DNA of 64,000 nt from Anniella stebbinsi (taxonomy: Eukaryota; Chordata; Lepidosauria; Squamata; Anniellidae), in assembly GCA_029215795.1 (NCBI GenBank), contig JARDYH010000002.1, forward strand, positions 65,883,001-65,947,000. Direction: 5' to 3'. The notes below the pieces were generated by a model. That model saw nothing but the letters and a program-made list of their open reading frames with translations, made no database searches and was not told the DNA's origin. A program made the translations under genes and the position numbers. This document shows, piece after piece, positions 1 through 10,059 of the stretch (the first letter of the stretch is position 1; every line of letters starts with the position of its first letter).

Positions 1-307
1 CCAGATACATCTGATGAAGTGGACAATGTCCATGAAAATGTGTGCCAAAATAAATTTGTTAATCTTAAAGGTGCCACATTGTTGCTTTTGTTGCAACAGA
101 CTAACAAAGCTACTACTCTGGTTTTATCTACTGGCTCAGAAGTGCTGGACAAAGCAGTTTTTTTAAAAAAAACAAGGGAATGAAGGGCATCCGTGTTCAT
201 AACATGAACAAAATAAATACTGTTATGCAGTGTTATCCATCTTATAACAATCATTCTGGAACTTTAAGAAGGGCCCACAGCAGTCTACAAATGAAATTTC
301 AGGGATA

Positions 308-418
308 AAGAGCTCCATCACACCAGCGGTTTAACACACTCTTGCCATGCCTAGTATCTGGTTTTGCAGCGTGGGACTCACATGATGTCATCCCTGTCCT
401 GCACCCATTTGGCCTCTT
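308..418 (+). repeat. interspersed repeat, family with 16083-16200
   Basis: AGCTCCATCACACCAG, CACTCTTGCCATGCC and CACATGATG occur in the same order and spacing as in the second copy. The rest of 1-445 shows no recognisable feature. Confidence 0.5.
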
Positions 419-445
419 TTCCTCTGTTTTGCATATTATTTTGGT

Positions 446-748
446 GGTTCCCTTACTCCAGAGTAAATCCCATTGAACAGAGAGAGACTTACTTCTGAGT
501 AAACAGGTACAGAGTTGACTTTTAATAGTGTGGTCACTCAGAACTTTTTTAAAAAGTCTAAAACAGCAAACTGGAAAGAAGTGCTCTGCAACCCTATGCT
601 TACTTCTGAGGTCTTACTTCTGTTTACCCAGAAATAAGTCTCTCTGTTCAATGGGGTTTACTCAAAAGTAAGCCTGCATTGGGTTTTAGGATTACTCGGA
701 TGTAAATGCAGTTGAAATCAATAGAATTTACTCTGGGGTAAGGGAACC
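446..748. mobile_element. hairpin MITE
   Basis: The terminal inverted repeats are GGTTCCCTTACTCCAGAGTA at the left and the complement of ATTTACTCTGGGGTAAGGGAACC at the right. Inside lie sequences of the 'cattgaac...caatggg' palindromic type that recurs elsewhere in the window. There is no coding capacity. Confidence 0.6.
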
Positions 749-837
749 AGCAGATCTTTATTTTATGAACTGGAGATGTACAGCTTTGCATGTTCAAAGG
801 AAAGTAAAAGCGATCCTTCACAAATGCAAAGAGGTTT

Positions 838-1828
838 GTCCCAGAGCCAGGCAGGATTTCTTTACCCGAAAAGTGCAAAAGCTTTGTGAATATTTTTTGT
901 TTATACATGCCATAAGAGTCTCAGAAAAGTGAGTCTTACAAAATTCCAGTGGTGGGGGGCTGCGTGATGACATCAGTATGGCTGCAGCGCTATTATGTAG
1001 TTGCCTTTTATGCTACAGAGATTAATTTTTTTCTGAATTGTTTCAAATTTAATGACAAATACTTTTTCTTGTTACACATTTTTGTTAACTCCATTAGTTT
1101 TTGAGATAATTTGATTTGAACGTATAAAATCAGTGTTCACATTGGTTATTATTATTATTATGTTTAACCATGATTTACTCACACACTTGATCTTAGCCAA
1201 AAGGCCGATTTACTCAAAAACTATACAACTTTCAAAAGAATACTCAAGAACAAAAAAGTTGCATTTTTAATGAGAATTAAGAAAATGTAGAATAACATGG
1301 GGTTTACCCCAATGCTTAGGGAATTATGAGTGATATCTCGTTATATGTCTGCTTTCTCAAGATTGTATAATTTTACAGTTTATCATACAGGGCTTTAATT
1401 TCAAAAGTATCCACCCTAAATATATCTCGATCTGATGCACAGATCATTTTGAACATGTTCAACTGTGATTATTACAGTTGAACATGTTCAAATGTTCTTT
1501 ACAAAATTTCAAACAGGACGAGTGTGATGATATATAAAAAAAGACTATTTATTAGGTTGAATTGTTTTTAACAAATGTTTTTAAAATCTTCAGCAAAACT
1601 TGACAATTTCCAAATTAAAAACTATGTTCTGTGAGAAGGGTTAACACATAAATTTCAGTGAATGTTCTCTTCACTTTCATTCAAACTGCTATAATCACTG
1701 TCAAAATCACTTTCCTCGTCTTCTTTTTCACTGTCCTCTTCTGTGGCCATTTCAAGATTTTCTGGGAGTGTTGGACCATCGTACCATTTTATGTGGTATC
1801 TGCATTTTCCAAGTACCAGCCGTGTTCA
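838..1828 (+). repeat. left inverted arm of fold-back element
   Basis: It is the reverse complement of 3397-4361 with scattered mismatches. Its inner end (about 1660-1828) is antisense to the C-terminal coding end of the internal pseudogene. It carries an ATT microsatellite (about 1148-1160) and a 26-bp insert (1181-1206) that are both absent from the other arm. A perfect 19-bp-stem hairpin lies at 1448-1492. Confidence 0.8.
1181..1206 (-). ncRNA. U2 snRNA 5'-end fragment, retro-inserted (not a functional gene)
   Basis: In antisense this 26-bp insert reads GGCCTTTTGGCTAAGATC followed by AAGTGT, which matches about nucleotides 11-34 of U2 snRNA as known from memory. It is bracketed by the 9-bp direct repeat GATTTACTC (1172-1180 and 1207-1215). 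The other arm of the fold-back element has a single uninterrupted copy of that site. It is far too short to be a functional snRNA. Confidence 0.7.
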
Positions 1829-1834
1829 ACCCTG

Positions 1835-3571
1835 AATAGTTTTTCAAACCCATTTCAAGAATTGGATCCTCAAGCACCTCTAAGGAACATTGCAACTGGA
1901 CAGACAATCAATGAGAAAGTCACACTGGATCTTCTTTCATTTTCTTCTAAAGGGCAAGAAACTGCTGAAAAGTTCAAAAAATGTACGTGCAAGATCCAAA
2001 GAATGTTGAAAAGCCCATACCCCAAAATTTGGTAGCTAACTGCACATCTTCTATTGCATCCAGTAACCTGAAAATGGAACGAAAGAAACTAGAGGTTGCC
2101 AAATGCACTTTAGATGCTTTCGGTAAAGTAATTCATATGGCAGCTGTTCAAAAATATGATGTGAAAAAAGTGATTGAGTATCCTCTAACTCCCATGCCAT
2201 TCTCTCTTGTTCAGATTGGTGGATCAATGAATACAACAGACAAAAGTATGTTGATGCACAGGCTAGAAAAGTACCAGAATTTAGACGAGGAGCATGATAT
2301 AACTACAGGTCAACCTCACATAGATGTAGCTGTATATGATGCAATGTTCGTGTTGCACACTTTGAAGTTCCCGGAAACTTATGGAGCTCTTGCACATAAA
2401 TTACTGGAGCACATAAATTACTGGAGCTAAGAAAGTACACCTGGTGTTTGACACTTACGGCTATCAAAGTATAAAAGATTCTGAACATGAATGGCGAACA
2501 ACTGTACCAACTAGTGACATCAAAGTAACAGGTGCAGATCAGAAGACCCCAAAAAAGCAGTTGATGCACTTCGGAATGAGCAGTTTAAAACAGTACTTAC
2601 TTCTTTCCTATGCATTGAGTGGAAAAATCAGAAGTATGCTTCACTTCTGGCAGGCAAAATTCTCTTTGTCAGAGAATGTTACAAATACACCAGCAAGGAT
2701 GTCAGTGTTGAGGCAACAGAGGTGCCTGATCTTGCTTGCCATCATCAAGAGGCAGACACAAGGATTATTTGGCACATCCAACATACATCACATGGTAGTG
2801 ATCAGGCAAAGAATATTCTGGTTAGAGCAAATGACACTGATGTGTTGATTCTGTTAATTTACCATCAAAAGCACTTCCTAAACTCTTGGGTTTGGTTTGA
2901 TTGTGGTGTGTCTTCTAACAACAGCAGAAGGACGATCAATGTAACTTGTATCACAGAGGAGCTCAGACATGATCTGGTAGAGGCCTTGTCTGGCTACCAC
3001 GCTTTTAAAGGGTCTGATTTCACAGCTGCATTTGCAAGACAGGGAAAAGTTAAACCATTTGAAATCATGAAAAATAATCATGAATTCTAAGAAATTCTCA
3101 GCCAGCTAGGTGAGTCATTAACTTTAACCGAAGAAAAGATAGCTGGGTTGGAGAAATTTGTGCCATGTATGGCCACCCTAGAGACTCCTCTGTGAGTGAA
3201 GTATGATACAGTCTATTTATGAAGAAAACAACACCTAAGATCCAGTCTAAGGCATTCTCCAAAGTTAAAGGGATTGACCCAACAATGCTGCCTCCATCTA
3301 AACCTGCATTGATCCAAAAGATTAAAAGAAGCAATTCAGTATCATGGCTGTGGAAACGAGCACATTGTAGAAAACCTGACGACGGGCTTGATCCACTGAA
3401 CACAGCTGGTACTTGGAAAATGGCAGGTACCACATAAAATGGTATGATGGTTCAACACTCCCAGAAAATCTTGAAACGGCCACAGAAGAGGACAGTGAAA
3501 AAGAAGACGAGGAAAGTGATTTTGACAGTGATGATAGCAGTTTGAATGAAAGTGAAGAGGACATCCATTAA
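1835..3571 (+). pseudogene. decayed transposon gene, PIN/FEN-like nuclease-type protein
   Basis: The frame can be followed through several frameshifts and stops. It runs roughly 1835-1990 (IATGQTINEKVTLDLLSF), 1981-2430 (with YPLTPMPFSL), 2430-2570, 2570-2720, then 2722-3090. The 2722-3090 segment holds HHQEADTRI (about 2740-2766), NDTDVLILL (2830-2856) and GSDFTAAF (3010-3033). A final segment, about 3425-3571, ends in an acidic Ser/Asp/Glu tail. The spaced acidic motifs E-A-D, D-T-D and G-x-D resemble the metal-binding core of PIN/FEN (XPG)-like nucleases. I recall these motifs from a large family of repetitive, uncharacterised animal proteins found on DNA transposons. The N-terminal part of the family is missing, and premature stops (for example after NHEF near 3090) make it non-functional. 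The family placement is inference. Confidence 0.55.
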
Positions 3572-4361
3572 AATTTATTTGTTAAGCCTTCTCACAGAAC
3601 ATAGTTTTTAATTTGAAAATTGTAAAGTTTTGCTGAAGATTTTAAAAACATTTGTTAAAAACAATTCAACCTAATAAATAGTCTTTTTTTATATATCATC
3701 ACACTCGTCCTGTTTGAAATTTTGTAAAGAACATTTGAACATGTTCAACTGTAATAAGCACAGTTGAACATGTTCAAAATGATCTGTGCATCAGATCGAG
3801 ATATATTTAGGGTGGATACTTTTGAAATTAAAGCCCTGTATGATAAACTGTAAAAATCATACAATCCTGAGAAAGTGGACATATCACTCATAATTCCCTA
3901 AGCATTCCCATGTTATTATATGTTTTCTTAATCCTCATTAAAAATGCAACTTTTTTTTTCTTGAGTATTCTTTTGAAAGTTATATAGTTTTGGAGTAAAT
4001 CATGGATAAACGTCACACATAACCAATGTGAACACTACTTTTATATGTTCAAATGAAATATCTTAAAAACTAATGGCGTTAACAAAAAATGTGTAATTAC
4101 AAAAAGTATTTGTCATTAAATTTGAAACAATTCTGAAAAAAAATCATCTCAGTAGCATAAACAAGTGAGAAGTTATGCATATTTAAATGTGGCAACTACA
4201 TAATAGCATGGCAGCCATATTGATGATGTCATCATGCAGCCCCCCCCACTGGAATTTTGTAAGACTCACTTTTCTGAGACACTTACATCATATATAAACA
4301 AAAAATATTCACTAAGTTTTTGCACTTGCTGGGGTAAATAAATTCTGCCTGGCCCTGGGAC
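3397..4361 (-). repeat. right inverted arm of fold-back element
   Basis: It is the mirror of 838-1828. Its inner part encodes the sense acidic tail of the pseudogene, with the stop near 3571. It holds the equivalent hairpin (about 3735-3779) and an uninterrupted GAGTAAATC (3993-4001), which is the empty site for the left-arm insert. Confidence 0.8.
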
Positions 4362-4429
4362 TAGGTGGAAGATCGCACCAGTGAACTCTCACAAAAAGTT
4401 TTTAAAGGGGTGGGTTAAAAAACTCTTTA

Positions 4430-4700
4430 AAAATCAAGGGATGAATCGGCCTGATTCAAATTTAGCATGCTGAAAGCTCTCGTGGAGACCTATCACCATG
4501 CCAAGTGTCATCTCTTTATCTATAAAAATTATGCAGATGTAAGCATTTTGGTTAATTTGCATTTTAAAAACTAAAAATTAAGGCATGGACCTATCTGATT
4601 CAAACTTGGCATGCCTAAATCTCTACTTAAGAGCCCTCAAGATCCCAAGTTTCATCTCTTTATCATTAAAAATCACACAGATGTATGCATTTTTTTGTTC
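4430..4700 (+). repeat. diverged tandem duplication
   Basis: Two ~130-bp units share CTGATTCAAA, TTGGCATGC-like and TTTCATCTCTTTATC words, an A-rich stretch, then CAGATGTAAGCATTTT/CAGATGTATGCATTTT. The base composition and phrase structure recall the tandem units at 55.9-57.2 kb. The following 4700-5470 region has no supported feature; its 142-codon antisense frame has no recognisable domain. Confidence 0.45.
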
Positions 4701-5473
4701 ATTCTAATAGGAACTCCAGTGAGCAAGGGGGAAAGGCTGCCACATCCATCACAATGTCCATCAGCAACAAGAACCAATGAACTGGAGGGGGAAGGATAAG
4801 GGGTGGGATGGGCAGGTGCAATAGCAGCAGGAGAGCTAAAAGAGAATTCACCGGTACAGCTACGATCGTGAAAGGGAGGAGCGCATGCAGCGCTTCTGAA
4901 ATGGAGGTGAAAATACGAAGGCAAACCAGGGGAGAAAAAATAGGTGTGATGGAACCCAATGTCTCAGCTAACTGCTTCTCATAAGGTAATTTGTTCCTTT
5001 CCATAAAGCACAACACCATGTACAGGCAGGATTTATTTGTTACATCAAGGAGAATTAAAAAATTTATTCTTATAAACAGTATATTACAACTACCAAAGGG
5101 TAAGAATGGTTCTATGTAAGGTTGCAACCTTTATAAGAAAATTCCAATTATAGTAATTATATTCTCTTTGGAATGGAACTTCTAAATCCAGCAACTTGAT
5201 CCTGGGACTTGATATACCTGCATGAGCTAAAAAGAAACAAGGGCAAAATGAAGCTCAAAACAATTTCTTGAACATCCAAGAGTTCTCCATTAGGGTATCT
5301 TTTAATGGTGGCCTCTAGGTTGTTCAGGGCTTACAATAACAGAGCAATCACATTATACCGGCATTGCAGGGCATTGTACAGTTCCTTTTCCTCTCCGTGG
5401 AACAGCAGAATCTCCTGACGGATTGTGTCTTTCTTTGTATGTGAAATGCATGCCATTTAAAGTTTAAATTATA

Positions 5474-5612
5474 GTGGTTGGATCTGGACTTTATCATACT
5501 TAGTGTAGACTTATTGAAACTAATGGCATTTAATTAAACATGACTAGCTTAAGCCCATTTGATATTAATGGGACTACTCTAAGTATGACAAAATCTGGAT
5601 CCAAGCTCAGGA
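5474..5612. mobile_element. short palindromic MITE, copy 1
   Basis: GGATCTGGAC...CATACTTAG at one end mirrors CTAAGTATGACAAAATCTGG at the other. The same family recurs at 35984-36100 in the same palindromic layout. Confidence 0.5.
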
Positions 5613-6357
5613 ATAGTGTTTTCATCAAGCTGCAGCTTAGCAAATGTTATAAAAGGAAAGCTCAACTCTATAACAAAACAGCAATACTGGGAAAGACAAT
5701 GAAACATGTAGTCTACTTCTAAAAAGATAAGCACAGTTTAGTGCTGCCTTATGTGGTTTTTTTAAAAAAAGATGTAACTAATGTTTTGTATCCATCTCCT
5801 GCCTGATAACATCTCTGCTTTGTAGGCTCCTGATTGAACAGGATCAGGGCATTTTTCAGAGTCACATTTTACTTTGCCTTACAGAAAAATGTTGATAAAA
5901 TCACGTTTGGTTAGATTACAAGAGATCACAATTTTTAAAAGTCGGGGTACATATTAATACAATAAATCTAGCACCTGCAATATCAAATTACAGTCTGGAT
6001 AAAATCTTGTTTTTTTATTTGGTTGCAGAAATTGCGGGATGATTTTTAGAAGTTTGTTCCTCTGTATTGTTGCAAACACAGCTACTATACTGAATAAAAT
6101 TAACAGAAAACAAATGCTCTTTTCTGTAAACATTTTTGTCATGACAGAGTGTCTTAAACACAATATGACTCATTTTGCTTTATGATGAGCAGTCATCTCT
6201 TGTCCTGATATTTTCAGGGAGCTCAAAGAAATGCATATTTAGGAACACTGATGCATTTTGTCATTAAATTATGTTTTTTTTAAGCTTAAGTTCATAATTA
6301 AAACTAATTGTTTATACATTTTTATCTGCAAAAATAATTCACTGTTTGTTTGTGTAA

Positions 6358-6925
6358 AAGTGGAGCTGTGGCTCAGTGGTAGAGCACATGTTTTGCATGC
6401 ACAAGGTCCCAAGTTCAATTCCCGGCATCTTCTGGTAGAGCTGGAAAAATTCCTGCCCCAAACCCAGGAGAGCCACTGTCTGATGGTGTTGACCATACTG
6501 AGCTGGATGGATTAATAGGCTGCCTCTACACGAGATGTTTAAAGCTCTTTGAAGTCTCATTAAAAATTTTACCTCTACAAGAGCAGAGTGTAAATCGGGA
6601 GTTGAGGCGCGTTATCTCTTCTATTATGCACATTATCGAATGCGCGTTAAATAGCGAGTTTTATTTTGCTCCAGCCATTAAAGCGCATTTTGCCTATGTG
6701 AACAAGCGATTCTCCGCATTAACTACTTGTAAAACGCATTTTAAACAACCGGTAAGGCCACCAGTTGTGCGCTCAATTACCTCTTGCGTACAAACATTTA
6801 CGAAAAAACGCTTCCGAGAAGATGCACATAATCGGCTAACCAGGCGTCAAACAGAATCCATCTAGAGGGGGTCCAAGTCTGACTCAGTATAAGGCAGCTT
6901 CCTAGAATCCTATGCTCCACATCCA
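6358..6925 (+). mobile_element. tRNA-derived SINE, interrupted by a MITE
   Basis: The 5' part (6358-6515) contains box-A-like GTGGCTCAGTGGTAGAGCAC and box-B-like GGTCCCAAGTTCAATTCC. The 3' part resumes at about 6873 with GTCTGACTCAGTATAAGGCA. Intact relatives in this window carry both halves joined. The class is the squamate tRNA-type SINE with a 'ctcagtggtagagc' head. Confidence 0.75.
6520..6872. mobile_element. MITE nested in SINE, copy 1 of the GCGCATT-rich family
   Basis: The ends are GCCTCTACACGAG and (complement) CCCTCTAGATGG. The body is full of GCGCATT/AATGCGC words and has a second internal CCTCTACAAGAG. The same family, in the opposite orientation, lies at 35098-35450. It splits the SINE cleanly, so it is younger than the SINE. 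Confidence 0.7.
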
Positions 6926-7205
6926 AATGCACATCCCATTGATGGTAGTCTTTCTGAGTTGCATTGGTTGCTTCCAATGGAATGTGAACTTACATGTGCT
7001 TCTAGAAGAACAGCTGAGTGCCCATCCCATTGGAAGTAATGCAGTGCCCACAGATTGCCATCAATTGGATGTGCAGTCAGATGCTTTTAAACCTGAGCCA
7101 ATCCCTGAGTCAGGCTTGGTTTCTGAGAACGTTTACCTCAAGGAATGCATATTTCAAGGCTTATTCCCTTCTCCCCATGGTGGCCTTGAAGCTGTCTTGA
7201 TGGAG

Positions 7206-7206
<1 letters not shown>

Positions 7207-7240
<34 letters not shown>
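7207..7240. repeat. (CA)n microsatellite
   Basis: About 17 uninterrupted CA dinucleotides. Confidence 0.95.
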
Positions 7241-7243
<3 letters not shown>

Positions 7244-7334
7244 CTTCAAGGTTTGCCTGCTCCATAGGACAGACAGGCAAGGAGGCACCCATGCCTGAGT
7301 ATCCAGGACAAAGGTGCTACCTCTCACGAAGTCA

Positions 7335-7520
7335 TAGGAAACATAGGAAGCTGCCTGAAGTAAGACAGACCATTGGTTCATCTAGCACTGACTACCAGCA
7401 GTTCTCCAGGGTTTCAAGGAGGAGTATTTCCTGACCTCCCTAGCAAGGCCAGTGATTGAATTTGGGAATGTTGACATTCAGAGCAAATGCTCTACCATTG
7501 AGCTATGGCTTTTCTCTAGC
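7335..7520 (-). mobile_element. tRNA-derived SINE, antisense
   Basis: The antisense head GCTCTACCATTGAGCTATG (about 7487-7505) and antisense tail AAACATAGGAAGCTGCCT show a nearly full-length element on the - strand. Confidence 0.7.
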
Positions 7521-8009
7521 ATACGACTTCATAACACAATCCCCAACAGTTTAAACAGTTTAAAAATTGGGATTAAAGGATACATATTTAAGGGTGAACG
7601 ACTTCTATGTGTAAAGTGGTAAGGAATAGAATATACACCACCCAGTGGGGGGGGGGGGAGCAGAAAAACATGCCCAGCATGCATGGAGCTCATTTGCATG
7701 TGGGGAAGAGTGGTGCATATGCCCTTCTGGGACTATTAGGAATAGTTAAGAGACAAAGGGGATGGTAAGAACCCTTGTGTTTTCATCTCCATTAGCCAAC
7801 CACATTGTGGTGCAGACTAGGTGCTGGCTCATACTGAGTCTACCCTTGGAGAACAGAGATCAAGACTCTAATCAAGAAAAAGGTTAGAAGATCTGAACTA
7901 AGTCCATACTGAATGCTTGAATAGGGAATTATCAAACCTTGCTGAAACTTTCCTAAGCTAAATCACTTTTACGCTGAAATCACTATTTGGAAGGGAGGCT
8001 TAGTGCTAT

Positions 8010-8310
8010 ACTACTCCAGTGGGGCTAACTTGCCAATTACCTTTATATTTGAAATCCTCATTGCAATGTACCCCAGTTCTAATTACTCCCACCTTCTGGT
8101 GGAGAATCCTCATCACAATGTACTCCAATTCCTGTTGCTGCCCCTTTATTGCAATGCTCCCCAGTTCCTGTTCCTGCCACCTGCTGGTGCAGATCCTCAT
8201 CACAGTGCATCCCAGTTCTTGTTGCTGCTCCTTATTGCAACACTCCTCAGTTCCGGTTGCTGTCACCTGCCAGTCCAACTTATTGCAGCACTCTCTAGTT
8301 CCAATGGGCC
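8010..8310 (+). repeat. diverged minisatellite
   Basis: Alternating related phrases (CAGTTCCTGTTGCTGCC, TTATTGCAATGCTCC, CACCTGCTGGTGCAGATCC, CATCACAGTGCATCC) repeat five to six times with heavy divergence. The two overlapping ~125-codon frames here are by-products of the repeat. Confidence 0.6.
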
Positions 8311-9144
8311 AAGTCCTAGAACTAAATGTGCATATGGCCAAAAAGACACAGAATTCCATTGGCCTACCTAGACCTTGGGCGGCAGAAATATTTTACCTAA
8401 AGATTGTTGTTTTCTATTGCTAAATTGGAATAAACACCAGTACATATACCTCAGGTGTGTGAGTGAGGTTGCTATTCAGTCGTAAATTGGTGTCCCAGGT
8501 TTCCTGGGTGGGGGCTTGAGCCAGAGATCCATAAGGGAAGAACAAACCACCCCTGGGCACAGAACCCAGCCCTGGCTGCTGACCCAAGGGTTACATATGA
8601 CTAATTCCCCGTCCCACTTGAAAACTGCTGGTTTCCCGTCAGTCTAATTCACAGCCCCCACAGGCTCTAAGCTTGCGCCTGTCTGCATTGTTCACTGGTG
8701 GCATGAGGGTAGCACACATGGCATTTTTTAAAACTATGATTACCTTATAGAACTCAGGCCCGACTACCTTGGATGCAGGAAACCTGAATGCTGGCCTGCC
8801 TTTTCTCCTGTTTTCCCGTCCAGTGTTGACATGCACAGAGGGAGTGAGGTAGGCCTGCCTACAATAAACAGAGAGGGGAGTGGCCATTAACATAAATGTT
8901 ATTATGTGGTTCTTGAAGATGAGAAATAATGGCTAAGTCACATCTTTCTATCACTAAGTTCTTCACAGCAGAAACTGTGGTTGCTTTCACAGCTACCACA
9001 TTGACCGAAAAGTGATCTGTGGATCTTCCCAGGGATGCAGTCATGTGGGGGAGGCATCATGTGTGAATTTATTCCTGGAAGCAGTTCCTGAGATTAAGGG
9101 TTATACACTCTACCTAATCAATTAAAAATCCTCTAGCCCCAACG

Positions 9145-9245
9145 TGGTGCCCTCCAGATGTGCTGGACTGCAACTTCCATAATTCCCCACCAGTGGCCAG
9201 TGGTCATGATGTTTGGGAAATAGATTTGGAGGGCACCAGGTCAGG
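9145..9245. repeat. short palindromic repeat ('actacaactcc' family)
   Basis: GGTGCCCTCCAGATGT ... TTTGGAGGGCACCAGG forms the inverted ends, with a CTGCAACTTCCATAATTCCC-type core. Other members: 23605-23695, 34018-34105, 42990-43112, 46620-46712, 61023-61155. Confidence 0.65.
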
Positions 9246-9579
9246 GAAGACTGCTATAGTCAGTGTACAAAAAAATCATGTTTAAAAAATGTAACAATAA
9301 TAATTAAACCTTCATAAAACATCAAAGAATAAAAAGCCCAATAGCAAACAGTGATGAGAAGAGTTTTTTTAAAAAAATAAAAACTTCAGACTGCATCAAA
9401 TTAAAATGGCTGAAATGGAATTGCCTCCAAGAAGTTATAACTGTATTTGTAGAGGACTCAGTTTGTGCATGAATATACACACAAGGACAACTGAGGCACA
9501 TCATATGGTGTCACTTTTGATCCACACGTTACAAGTCAGTTGGACTTATGCTGGTGTGAATGCTATAGTTTCTATAGCA

Positions 9580-9690
9580 ACTGATTGTGCAAACAGTTGC
9601 ACAACTGGTTGCGCAACAAGCAAAATGCGCAATCTGTTTCACAAGCATAATTTGCAACTGCGCTTGCACAAATGTAACTTTAGTTGGATT
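9580..9690. repeat. GCAAC/GTTGC palindrome-rich repeat, copy 1
   Basis: AGTTGCACAACTGGTTGCGC and GCGCTTGCACAAATGTAACT recur in copy 2, which flanks the insertion at 10120-10710. Confidence 0.55.
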
Positions 9691-10059
9691 CCTTGAATGG
9701 TACACTGCATAGTTTTGTACTAAGAAGATGTGATTCTGAGCTGGCTCATATGCTCCAAAATCCTTAGTGTGGAGTGGATATGACCTGGCATTGTATCCCA
9801 AAAGAGGATTGCCACCAGCTTTAAAAGGAGATTAGGCAAATGTATAGAAAATATGCTTATCAATGGACTCTCCAGGTTAAGAGGCAGTATACCAGTATCC
9901 AGGTTAAGAGGCAGTATACCAGTAACTGAGGAACAACAGCAGGAGAGGGCTATTGACTTAGTGTCCTAGAGGCATCTGGTTAGTCACTGTGAGAAGCTGG
10001 GTGCTTGGGTGTCACCCCATAAACTCAAATAGTGCTAACAAAGCTCCACTGAATCTTTC

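Larger units (their letters stand above)
838..4361. mobile_element. fold-back (long-inverted-repeat) DNA element with nuclease-like gene remnant
   Basis: Two long inverted arms, 838-1828 and 3397-4361, flank a 1.57-kb centre. The outer ends pair at GTCCCAGAGCCAGGCAGG (left) against CCTGCCTGGCCCTGGGAC (right). Homology continues almost without break to ACACAGCTGGTACTTGG near 3400. The centre plus the inner part of the right arm carry a decayed gene on the + strand. The left arm carries an antisense copy of that gene's acidic C-terminal end and its 3' flank, so the arms arose by inverted duplication of the gene's own 3' end. Small differences between arms include a short ATT-repeat expansion and an insertion in the left arm. 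No flanking target duplication was found. The element class is uncertain; an Academ-like DNA transposon is one possibility. Confidence 0.75.

Noticed and set aside
1184..1210. Functional U2 snRNA gene
   Set aside because: Only about 26 nt match, with no Sm site, no stem-loops II-IV and no snRNA promoter; it is an inserted fragment.
4699..5127. 142-codon antisense frame
   Set aside because: No domain, no exon signals, low-complexity Leu/Ile/Pro composition and overlapping frames; best explained by chance.
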